The notes under the pieces: model-generated
The model's database searches: none
Told to the model about the DNA's origin: nothing
The model's input: the letters and a program-made list of their open reading frames with translations, nothing else
Shown: positions 5,752 through 11,796 of the stretch, piece after piece
Numbering within the stretch: position 1 is the stretch's first letter
Layout of the letters: every line of letters begins with the position of its first letter
Translations under genes and position numbers: made by a program
Assembly (NCBI GenBank): GCA_008668455.1
Contig: RQCD01000155.1
Location: 1-11,796 of the forward strand
Direction: 5' to 3'
DNA: 11,796 nt
Origin: Clostridia bacterium
GTDB lineage: Bacteria; Bacillota; Clostridia; UBA1381

Positions 5752-8571
5752 ATGGCATTTGCGCATTTACATACGCATACAGAGTACAGCTTATTGGACG
5801 GTGCGGCGCGGATTAAGGATTTAATTGCGCGTGTGAAGGAATTAGGGATGGATTCGGTTGCAGTTACCGACCATGGAGCGATGTATGGCGTGGTGGATTT
5901 TTACAAGGAGGCAAAGGCGCAGGGGATTCATCCAGTGATTGGGTGCGAGGTTTATATGGCGCCCCGGAGCCGGTTCGACAAGGTATACGAATTAGACGCA
6001 AAATACAGTCATTTAATTCTTCTTGCAGAAAATGACACCGGCTATCACAATCTGATCAAAATTGTGTCCGCCGGATTTGTAGACGGCTTTTATTACAAGC
6101 CGAGGATTGATTTTGAGCTGCTTTCTGAGCATCATGAGGGCTTGATTGTCCTGTCTGCCTGCCTTGCCGGAGAGCTTCCAAAACTGTTATTGCAGGATAA
6201 TTATGAGGGCGCAAAGGAGCGGGCAAAAAAATATTTGGATTTACTCGGAAAGGATCACTACTATATTGAAATACAGGATCACGGACTCCCGGAGCAAAAG
6301 CAGACGAATCCGCAGCTGATCCGGATTGCCCGGGAATTGGGAATTGGAATTGTTGCCACTAACGACATTCACTACACCAAAAAAGAGGATGCCGAGGCAC
6401 AGGATATTCTGATGTGTATTCAGATGGAAAAAACTGTGGACGATCCGGAGCGGATGAAGTTTGAAACGCAGGAGTTTTATGTAAAATCTGAACAGGAAAT
6501 GCAGGAACTGTTCTCCTATATCCCGGAGGCTTTGGAGAATACCGAAAAAATTGCAAAGCGCTGTCAGGTGGATTTTGATTTTAACACGCGCCACCTTCCG
6601 TCCTATGCTGTTCCGGAGGGGTATATGGCAGAGGAATATCTGGAAATGCTCTGCCGCAAGGGGTTAAAAAAACGCTATGAAACCATCACACCGGAGCTTT
6701 CCGAGCGATTGGATTATGAGCTTTCTGTGATCAAAAGCATGGGTTTTGTAGACTATTTTCTGATTGTCTGGGATTTTATCCATTATGCAAAAAATCATGA
6801 TGTCTGCGTCGGACCGGGGCGAGGGTCGGCAGCCGGCAGCATTGTGGCATATTGTCTGGAAATTACCGATATTGACCCGATTGCATACAATCTGATTTTT
6901 GAGCGTTTCTTGAATCCGGAGCGCGTGAGCATGCCGGATATTGACGTGGATTTTGAGCCGGAGGGGCGGCAAAAGGTGATCAATTATGTGGTGGAGAAAT
7001 ATGGCGCAGATCATGTTTCCCAAATCATTACCTTTGGTACGCTAAAGGCAAAGCTTGTGATCCGGGATGTGGGCAGAACCTTAAATATTCCCTATGCCGA
7101 GGTGGATAAGGTGGCAAAGCTTGTGCCGATGGATCTGGGAATGACGCTGGATAAGGCGCTCACCATCAGCCGAGAGCTTTCCGGTCTTTATGAAAACGAT
7201 CCGAAAATCCATCGGCTGATTGACCTTGCAAAGGCATTGGAGGGACTGCCGCGGCATAAATCCACACATGCGGCCGGTGTGGTGATTACAGAAGAACCGA
7301 CGGTGGAGTATATTCCGCTGCAAACGAACGACGACGTGGTGACCACGCAGTTTGTCAAGGATACGGTAGAGGGTTTGGGGCTTTTAAAAATGGACTTTTT
7401 AGGTCTTAAGAACCTGACCATTATCCGCGACGCTTTAAAAATTATTGAAAAAACACGCGGTGAAGTGATTGATATGAGCCGGCTTGATTACGGTGTTCCG
7501 GAGGTTTACGAGATGATCTCATCCGGCAATACCGATGGCGTGTTCCAGATCGAAAGCGCCGGTATGAAAGCGTTTATGCAGGAGCTAAAGCCGAGCTGCT
7601 TAGAAGATATTGTCGCCGGGATTGCGCTCTACCGCCCCGGACCGATGGATTCCATTCCTGTCTATATTAATAATAAAATGCACCCGGAAAATATCCGCTA
7701 CAAGCATCCGCTTTTAAAAAATATTCTTGATGTCACCTATGGCTGCATGGTGTACCAGGAGCAGGTGATGGAAATTGTGCGGGTGATGGCAGGGTACTCG
7801 CTTGGAAATGCCGACCTGCTGCGCCGTGTGATCAGCAAAAAGAAGAAAGAGCTGATGGAGGTGGAGCGGCAGAATTTTATCTACGGAAAAAAAGACGAAA
7901 ACGGAAACCAGGTGATAGAGGGTTGTATCAACCGCGGCATTGAGGAGAAAACGGCAATAGCGATTTTTGACGAAATGTACGACTTTGCAAACTATGCCTT
8001 TAACAAATCCCATGCTGCTGCCTATGCCTATATCACCTATCAGACAGCATATTTAAAAACATTTTATCCGGTGGAATATATGGCATCCTTGATTTCAAAT
8101 GCCGGTGATATGGATAAAATGAACCAATATATCGAAAACTGTAAGGAAATGGGGATTGACCGTCTGCCGCCGGATATTAACAGCAGTGAAGATTTGTTTA
8201 CTGTGGAGCATAACGCGATCCGGTTTGGAATGGCAAGTATTAAAAATGTCGGCGCAGGGTTTATTCAGAGTGTGGTGCGTGAACGGAAAGAAAACGGAGC
8301 GTTTCAGAATTTTACCGATTTTATTTCCCGTATGACCGGCAAGGACATGAATAAGCGAGCGGTGGAATCTCTGATTTATGCAGGTGCGTTTGATTCTCTT
8401 GGTGTGCGGCGGTCGCAGCTGATTCATGTGTTTGAGGGGATGATTGAGGGAGAATCCCAGCAGCAGAAAGCAATCATTCCGGGTCAGGTTTCGCTCTTTG
8501 GAGAAACGGAGGTTCAAGAAAGCTTTCCTGACATTCCGGAATTCGACAAAAAAACATTATTAAAAATGTAA
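5752..8571 (+). CDS. dnaE: DNA polymerase III alpha subunit, truncated by an in-frame TAA
   Basis: Replicative polymerase of the C family. The reading frame ends after 939 residues at TAA 8569-8571, while homologues continue to about 1150. Domains in order are: PHP (1-280), with ligand set His7, His9, Asp16, His41, Glu66, His87, Cys137, Asp205 and His207; palm, with GPGRGSAAGS (354-363), catalytic Asp396 and Asp398 in PDIDVDF and Asp548 in KMDFLGL; fingers; tandem HhH (about 815-860). The beta-clamp motif QVSLF lies at 912-916. The OB fold and C-terminal domain are lost. ATG 5752 has AAAGGA (5736-5741) 10 nt upstream and begins the canonical MAFAHLHTHTEYS. An in-frame TTG at 5710 lies within whiA and is not favoured. 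The remaining 3' part is described separately (8587-9216). Whether the short form works, is read through, or reflects a sequence error cannot be decided here. Confidence 0.93.
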   Translation: MAFAHLHTHTEYSLLDGAARIKDLIARVKELGMDSVAVTDHGAMYGVVDFYKEAKAQGIHPVIGCEVYMAPRSRFDKVYELDAKYSHLILLAENDTGYHNLIKIVSAGFVDGFYYKPRIDFELLSEHHEGLIVLSACLAGELPKLLLQDNYEGAKERAKKYLDLLGKDHYYIEIQDHGLPEQKQTNPQLIRIARELGIGIVATNDIHYTKKEDAEAQDILMCIQMEKTVDDPERMKFETQEFYVKSEQEMQELFSYIPEALENTEKIAKRCQVDFDFNTRHLPSYAVPEGYMAEEYLEMLCRKGLKKRYETITPELSERLDYELSVIKSMGFVDYFLIVWDFIHYAKNHDVCVGPGRGSAAGSIVAYCLEITDIDPIAYNLIFERFLNPERVSMPDIDVDFEPEGRQKVINYVVEKYGADHVSQIITFGTLKAKLVIRDVGRTLNIPYAEVDKVAKLVPMDLGMTLDKALTISRELSGLYENDPKIHRLIDLAKALEGLPRHKSTHAAGVVITEEPTVEYIPLQTNDDVVTTQFVKDTVEGLGLLKMDFLGLKNLTIIRDALKIIEKTRGEVIDMSRLDYGVPEVYEMISSGNTDGVFQIESAGMKAFMQELKPSCLEDIVAGIALYRPGPMDSIPVYINNKMHPENIRYKHPLLKNILDVTYGCMVYQEQVMEIVRVMAGYSLGNADLLRRVISKKKKELMEVERQNFIYGKKDENGNQVIEGCINRGIEEKTAIAIFDEMYDFANYAFNKSHAAAYAYITYQTAYLKTFYPVEYMASLISNAGDMDKMNQYIENCKEMGIDRLPPDINSSEDLFTVEHNAIRFGMASIKNVGAGFIQSVVRERKENGAFQNFTDFISRMTGKDMNKRAVESLIYAGAFDSLGVRRSQLIHVFEGMIEGESQQQKAIIPGQVSLFGETEVQESFPDIPEFDKKTLLKM
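8569..8571 (+). other. dnaE: In-frame nonsense codon (TAA) splitting dnaE
   Basis: The codons around the break read L-L-K-M-stop-K-Q-T-I-G-M-Y-L-S-G-H-P. DnaE proteins of this type normally have a continuous LLxMEKExxGMYLSGHP segment, so the stop sits where a conserved glutamate codon (GAA) is expected. A G-to-T change at 8569 would account for it. The frame is unchanged before and after, so this is not a frameshift. TAA is used as a normal stop by hprK, murB, yvcK and whiA in the same window, so a genome-wide reassignment of TAA is unlikely. Confidence 0.85.
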
Positions 8572-8586
8572 AAACAAACAATTGGT

Positions 8587-9216
8587 ATGTATCTTTCTGG
8601 GCATCCGATGGAAGAATATGAGGAGAAAGCAAAAAAAATCTCCGCAATCAACATCGGGACCATACTCCGGAGCGTTGTCCGGGACGAGGACGGTATGTTC
8701 CGGACGGTGAAGGGCGGCATTACAGACGGACAGTATGTCAGACTCTGCGGCGTGGTCAGCAGCCGGAAAAATAAAACAACCCGGAGTAATGCGCAGATGG
8801 CGTTTGTTCGGTTAGAGGATCGGTTTGGCAGTATTGAGATGATCGTTTTCCCAAAAACGCTCACGCAGTATTCCAATGAGCTAACCGAGGAAAATGCCGT
8901 TGTTGCAGAAGGTAAGATCAATATCCGGGAGGATGAAGAACCAAAGCTTTTGTGTGAAAAGGTGATGCTTTTGGATCTGATTGAGCCGGAAAGCTCCAAA
9001 AAGCTGTTTATCCGGCTTTCGGAGGATCGAGAGAAGATACAGAGGGTTTTAGAAATTGCCGGAAAAACAAAGGGAGATATTCCGCTCTGCCTTTATTTTG
9101 AGGATACCAAGCGTCAGCTAAAAGCGCCAAGGGAAAACTGGATTTCAGATGATCCGGCGGTTTTGGAACGGTTTTATGCTGAATTTGGCAGGGAAAACGT
9201 GCGGATGCAGGAATGA
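8587..9216 (+). CDS. dnaE: DNA polymerase III alpha subunit, C-terminal fragment (OB fold and C-terminal domain)
   Basis: A 209-codon open frame in the same frame as dnaE, with its first ATG 15 bp after the TAA. It begins MYLSGHPMEEYEEKA, which matches the interior DnaE segment after the clamp-binding region. It then carries an OB-fold nucleic-acid-binding domain (about 45-140: VRLCGVVSSRK, AFVRLEDRFGSIEMIVFPKT, VVAEGKINIREDEEPKL) and a C-terminal domain ending in a stop at 9214-9216. Together with the upstream part and the six intervening codons the length is 1154 residues, as expected for one DnaE. No purine-rich Shine-Dalgarno precedes the ATG; the upstream sequence is A-rich with ATTGGT just before it, so independent initiation looks weak. 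Its frame is free of further lesions, which points to a very recent mutation, an artefact, or continued expression. It could equally be recorded as the 3' half of a pseudogene. Confidence 0.85.
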   Translation: MYLSGHPMEEYEEKAKKISAINIGTILRSVVRDEDGMFRTVKGGITDGQYVRLCGVVSSRKNKTTRSNAQMAFVRLEDRFGSIEMIVFPKTLTQYSNELTEENAVVAEGKINIREDEEPKLLCEKVMLLDLIEPESSKKLFIRLSEDREKIQRVLEIAGKTKGDIPLCLYFEDTKRQLKAPRENWISDDPAVLERFYAEFGRENVRMQE

Positions 9217-9251
9217 AAATCGTATTTTTTCATAAAATTTGTAAATTTCTC

Positions 9252-9280
9252 TTGCAATTTGCAGAATTTTGCAGTATAAT
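9252..9280 (+). promoter_or_regulatory. Strong sigma-A-type promoter for the small ORF-pfkA unit
   Basis: TTGCAA (9252-9257) and a perfect TATAAT (9275-9280) are separated by 17 bp in the AT-rich gap after dnaE. Transcription would start near 9287, giving a leader of about 84 nt before the ATG at 9371. Two copies of TTTGCAG (9258-9264 and 9268-9274) with a 10-bp period fill the spacer and could be an operator. The promoter uncouples the glycolytic genes from the hprK-dnaE operon. No convincing terminator is visible between the dnaE stop and this promoter. Confidence 0.8.
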
Positions 9281-9312
9281 CTAAATTGGAGTAATAAGGG
9301 GTTTCAACTTCC

Positions 9313-9342
9313 TGTATGCTCATGATACAAACTGCGGTTTGT
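9313..9342 (+). promoter_or_regulatory. Leader with two mutually exclusive small hairpins
   Basis: In the leader, ACAAAC (9327-9332) and GTTTGT (9337-9342) form a 6-bp stem closed by a TGCG tetraloop. TGTAT (9313-9317) can instead pair with ATACA (9325-9329), and this shares three bases with the first stem, so only one can form at a time. Neither has a T-tract typical of a terminator, and the ribosome binding site GAGGAG (9355-9360) is outside both. The stems are short, and a regulatory role is a guess. Confidence 0.3.
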
Positions 9343-9370
9343 CGTATATTTTAAGAGGAGAAATGAATCT

Positions 9371-9565
9371 ATGTGGACTGTCGTATATATGGCACAAAGC
9401 CTGGAGGCGGTGGAAAAGGTCCGGACTCTTTTGAGAAACGGACGCATTTTAACCAAGATCCGCGCACTTGAAAAGAGCGATAAAGCGTGTTGCTGTTATG
9501 AAATATTAGTTCCGGCGGCGGAAATTCCGCAGGCGCATGACCTGATTCTGGAATATGAATTGTAA
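9371..9565 (+). CDS. Small conserved hypothetical protein (64 aa), possibly DUF2007-like
   Basis: A 64-residue protein, MWTVVYMAQSLEAVEKV to ILEYEL, with no signal peptide or membrane segment. The layout suggests a ferredoxin-like or DUF2007-like small domain: a beta strand (WTVVYMAQS), a helix (LEAVEKVRTLLRNG), strands (ILTKIRAL, CYEILVP) and a final helix (IPQAHDLILEYE). Three consecutive cysteines (Cys40-42) stand out. I recall similar small ORFs upstream of pfkA in Lachnospiraceae, but assign no function. GAGGAG at 9355-9360 is 10 nt before the ATG. An out-of-frame ATG at 9363 is only 2 nt from it and is not favoured. It is the first gene after a strong promoter and lies 26 nt before pfkA, so it is likely cotranscribed with the glycolytic genes. 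Confidence 0.8.
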   Translation: MWTVVYMAQSLEAVEKVRTLLRNGRILTKIRALEKSDKACCCYEILVPAAEIPQAHDLILEYEL

Positions 9566-9591
9566 ATTACCCGATAGAAAGGAAGATCAAT

Positions 9592-10563
9592 ATGGGAGAG
9601 ATTAGAAAAATAGGTGTTTTAACAAGCGGCGGCGATGCGCCTGGCATGAATGCGGCAATCCGTGCAGTGGTTCGTGTCGGCTGTTATCATAATCTTGAGG
9701 TGACAGGAGTTCAGCACGGCTATAACGGACTGATTAACGGATATTTTCACAGGATGACCGCAAGAGACGTTAGTGAGACGCTGCAGCGCGGCGGAACGAT
9801 TCTGCAAACAGCACGCTGCCCGGAATTTAAAGAGCCTGCCGGTGTGCAGAGAGCGGTGGATATGGCAAAGGCAAACGGAATCGATGGCATGATCGTGATT
9901 GGCGGAGACGGCTCGTTCCGCGGTGCAAGAGATCTTTCCCGGATGGGGCTGCCGACCATTGCAATGCCGGGTACGATCGATAACGATATTGATTGTAGCG
10001 AGTATACAGTAGGCTTTGACACATGCTTAAACACTGTCAAGGACGCTGTGGATAAGCTTCGCGATACCTCATCCAGCCATGAGCGGTGCTCTGTAGTTGA
10101 GGTGATGGGCAGAGGCGCCGGATACATTGCCATCAATGCGGCAATTGCCTGCGGCGCAGAGGTAGTTTTAATTCCGGAAATCCCGTTTGATTTTGACCGG
10201 GATGTGCTTCGTCCGATTTTAGAGGGCAAAGCAAGAGGAAGAAAGCACAACATCGTGATCGTTGCTGAGGGAGTTGGCGGCGTGATGGAAATGGCAAAAA
10301 AGATTGAGGAGAAAACCGGAATTGAATCCAGAGCAACCATCCTGGGTCATGTGCAGAGAGGCGGAAGCCCGACTGTCCGCGATCGTGTGATTGCAAGTCA
10401 GATGGGCGGAAGATCGGTTGAGCTTCTTCTGGAGGGAAAGTCGAACCGAATTGTCTGCATACAGGGTTCTAAGATTGTGGATGTGGATATTGAGGAAGGC
10501 TTACAGATGAAGAAAACCATTCCGGACGAGTTGATTCAGTTAGCAAAGAAGCTGTCAATATAA
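9592..10563 (+). CDS. pfkA: ATP-dependent 6-phosphofructokinase
   Basis: Cytoplasmic glycolytic enzyme that converts fructose 6-phosphate and ATP to fructose 1,6-bisphosphate. The length of 323 residues is typical of the bacterial allosteric, homotetrameric type. Visible motifs are GGDAPGMN (13-20), GGDGS (104-108), PGTIDNDI (126-133, with Asp130 as the probable catalytic base), MGRGAGY (162-168), PEIPFD (185-190) and HVQRGGSP (253-260). Glycine at position 107 in GGDGS, rather than the aspartate of pyrophosphate-dependent enzymes (GGDD), supports ATP as phosphate donor. Arg24 and Arg28 lie where the effector (ADP/PEP) site arginines are expected. The ribosome binding site is AAAGGA at 9578-9583. 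It lies 26 nt after the small ORF and 68 nt before pyk. Confidence 0.97.
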   Translation: MGEIRKIGVLTSGGDAPGMNAAIRAVVRVGCYHNLEVTGVQHGYNGLINGYFHRMTARDVSETLQRGGTILQTARCPEFKEPAGVQRAVDMAKANGIDGMIVIGGDGSFRGARDLSRMGLPTIAMPGTIDNDIDCSEYTVGFDTCLNTVKDAVDKLRDTSSSHERCSVVEVMGRGAGYIAINAAIACGAEVVLIPEIPFDFDRDVLRPILEGKARGRKHNIVIVAEGVGGVMEMAKKIEEKTGIESRATILGHVQRGGSPTVRDRVIASQMGGRSVELLLEGKSNRIVCIQGSKIVDVDIEEGLQMKKTIPDELIQLAKKLSI

Positions 10564-10576
10564 GTGGATGATCAAA

Positions 10577-10616
10577 GGGGACGTCTATCGGAGTATCTGA
10601 TGACGTCCCTGTTTTA
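10577..10616 (+). terminator. Stem-loop between pfkA and pyk; weak terminator or processing site
   Basis: GGGACGTC (10578-10585) pairs perfectly with GACGTCCC (10602-10609), with a possible extra G-T pair outside. The 16-nt loop can itself form a 3-bp ATC/GAT stem. The stem is followed by TGTTTTAG, a short interrupted T-tract, so termination would be partial. Since pyk has no clear promoter of its own after it, attenuation or mRNA processing or stabilisation between the two genes is the likely role. Confidence 0.6.
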
Positions 10617-10631
10617 GAAAAGGAGTCGTAT

Positions 10632-11796
10632 ATGAGAAAAACAAAAATTATATGCACCATGGGTCCTGCGACTGATTCAGATAAGGTAATCCGTGAGTTG
10701 ATGCTTGCCGGTATGGATGTGGCGCGGATCAATTTTTCCCATGGCACACACGAGGAAGCAAAGGCAAGAATGGATCGGATTAAGCGAATCCGGGAAGAAC
10801 TGGATATGCCGGTGGCAATTCTCTTGGATACGAAGGGCCCGGAAATCCGGATCAAAAGTTTTCAGAACGGAAAAATTGAGCTGCATGAGGGCGACCGCTT
10901 TACACTTCGCACAGACGATGTGGAGGGAGATGAAAAGCAGGTCAGTATCACCTATGCTGATCTTCCAAAGGATATTCATATCGGAACACGGCTTCTGATT
11001 GATGATGGACTGATTGAGTTAGAGGCGGTCAGTGTGATAAACGACCGGATTGTCTGCGAGGTTAAAAGCGGCGGCATTGTGTCAAATTCCAAGGGTGTGA
11101 ATGTGCCGAATGTTTCTTTGAACATGCCGTATATGAGCCAAAAGGATCGGGAGGATATTTTATTTGGAATCGAACAGGATGTTGATTTTATTGCAGCGTC
11201 CTTTGCCCGGACGCAGGAGGATGTTTTGCAGGTGCGGGAGCTTTTAAACCAGAACGGCGGCGAAACGATTCGGATTATTGCAAAAATTGAAAATGCGGAG
11301 GGCGTTCAGAATATTGATGAAATTCTAAAGGTTTCAAACGGTGTGATGGTGGCGCGCGGAGATATGGGTGTGGAAATCCCCTTAGAGGATGTTCCGGTGT
11401 TCCAGAAAATGATCATCAAGAAAACTTATCTTGCCGGAAAAGTCGTGATCACGGCAACACAGATGCTGGATTCTATGATCCGGAATCCGCGTCCGACCCG
11501 TGCAGAGACCACCGATGTTGCAAATGCTATTTACGACGGCACAAGCGCACTCATGCTTTCGGGAGAAACCGCGATCGGACGGTATCCGGTGGAGACGGTA
11601 AAAACAATGGCAACGATTGCAGAGCGTACTGAGGATGATATTGATTATGTAAAGCGCCTTTCCAATAATACGGATTTTTATATGGAGCCAAGAAATGTTA
11701 CCAATGCATTAAGTCATGCCACCTGTACTACGGCGCATGACATGAATGCTTCTGCGATCATTGCACTTACCTATAGCGGCAGAACAGCGCATATGA
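10632..11796 (+). CDS. pyk: Pyruvate kinase, partial (3' end beyond right edge)
   Basis: Final glycolytic enzyme, transferring phosphate from phosphoenolpyruvate to ADP to give pyruvate and ATP; it requires Mg and usually K ions. The frame is open for 388 codons to the window edge and begins MRKTKIICTMGPAT. Visible motifs are ARINFSHG (31-38, Arg32 and Asn34), LLDTKGPEIR (64-73), AKIENAEG (217-224, Lys218 and the Mg ligand Glu220), ARGDMGVEIP (241-250, Mg ligand Asp244) and TATQMLDSMI with NPRPTRAE (264-282). The A and B domains are complete and the C domain has begun (NASAIIALTYSGRTA). Many clostridial enzymes have about 470-590 residues; whether this one has the extra C-terminal PEP-utiliser-like domain cannot be seen. 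The ribosome binding site AAAGGAG ends 6 nt before the ATG. Confidence 0.97.
   Translation, partial: MRKTKIICTMGPATDSDKVIRELMLAGMDVARINFSHGTHEEAKARMDRIKRIREELDMPVAILLDTKGPEIRIKSFQNGKIELHEGDRFTLRTDDVEGDEKQVSITYADLPKDIHIGTRLLIDDGLIELEAVSVINDRIVCEVKSGGIVSNSKGVNVPNVSLNMPYMSQKDREDILFGIEQDVDFIAASFARTQEDVLQVRELLNQNGGETIRIIAKIENAEGVQNIDEILKVSNGVMVARGDMGVEIPLEDVPVFQKMIIKKTYLAGKVVITATQMLDSMIRNPRPTRAETTDVANAIYDGTSALMLSGETAIGRYPVETVKTMATIAERTEDDIDYVKRLSNNTDFYMEPRNVTNALSHATCTTAHDMNASAIIALTYSGRTAHM

Noticed and set aside
8569..8571. Reassigned stop codon (TAA read as an amino acid)
   Set aside because: TAA terminates several intact genes of normal length in this window (hprK, murB, yvcK, whiA), so global recoding does not fit. 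Site-specific readthrough cannot be excluded.
8571..8586. Frameshift as the cause of the dnaE break
   Set aside because: The frame is the same on both sides of the TAA (15 bp to the next ATG, in phase), so a substitution explains it without any insertion or deletion in the A-rich stretch.
9217..9251. Terminator after dnaE
   Set aside because: A run of six T is present near 9230, but no GC-rich stem precedes it.
9747..10340. Minus-strand 197-codon ORF opposite pfkA
   Set aside because: It is the longest antisense frame, but it mirrors pfkA codons, lacks a ribosome binding site and resembles no protein I know, while pfkA is certain.
10531..10564. Promoter for pyk at the end of pfkA (TTGATT and TATAAG)
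   Set aside because: The hexamers are 22 bp apart, outside the usual 16-18 bp spacing, and lie inside the pfkA coding end.
1..11796. Mobile element, prophage, CRISPR array or defence system
   Set aside because: No transposase, integrase, spaced direct repeats or atypical gene content was seen; all genes belong to core metabolism and cell-cycle families.

Overview
This window looks like the chromosome of a Gram-positive, low-to-moderate GC anaerobe of the Clostridia, most like Lachnospiraceae. I infer this from family-level resemblance, strong AGGAGG-type ribosome binding sites, AT-rich intergenic DNA and the gene order hprK - PHP phosphoesterase - murB - rapZ - yvcK - whiA - dnaE - small ORF - pfkA - pyk. 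I did not identify a species.

Layout. The left edge carries the start of rpmB (ribosomal protein L28) on the minus strand, with a good promoter. A 246-bp divergent intergenic region separates it from a tightly packed plus-strand operon (428 to 9216). The operon holds HPr kinase/phosphorylase, a standalone PHP-family phosphoesterase, MurB, RapZ, YvcK/GlmR, WhiA and the DNA polymerase III alpha subunit DnaE. Gaps inside it are 4-19 bp, and rapZ and yvcK overlap by 22 bp. A consensus sigma-A-type promoter (TTGCAA, 17 bp, TATAAT) lies after dnaE. It starts a second unit: a 64-residue hypothetical protein, pfkA (6-phosphofructokinase) and pyk (pyruvate kinase, cut by the right edge). A GC-rich stem-loop sits between pfkA and pyk.

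How the genes fit together. The first unit couples carbon-status sensing (HprK), envelope precursor synthesis and its control (MurB, RapZ, YvcK), cell division or sporulation control (WhiA) and replication (DnaE). The second unit encodes two irreversible, regulated steps of glycolysis.

The most notable observation is that dnaE is interrupted by one in-frame TAA (8569-8571). The reading frame continues intact after it for 214 codons encoding the expected OB-fold/C-terminal region. The simplest explanation is a single GAA-to-TAA change. The truncated 939-residue product would keep the PHP, palm, fingers, HhH and beta-clamp-binding elements, and lose the OB fold and C-terminal domain. No mobile element, CRISPR array, tRNA or rRNA was seen. 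Apart from the dnaE break this is a housekeeping region, and I see no evidence for a novel multi-gene system.
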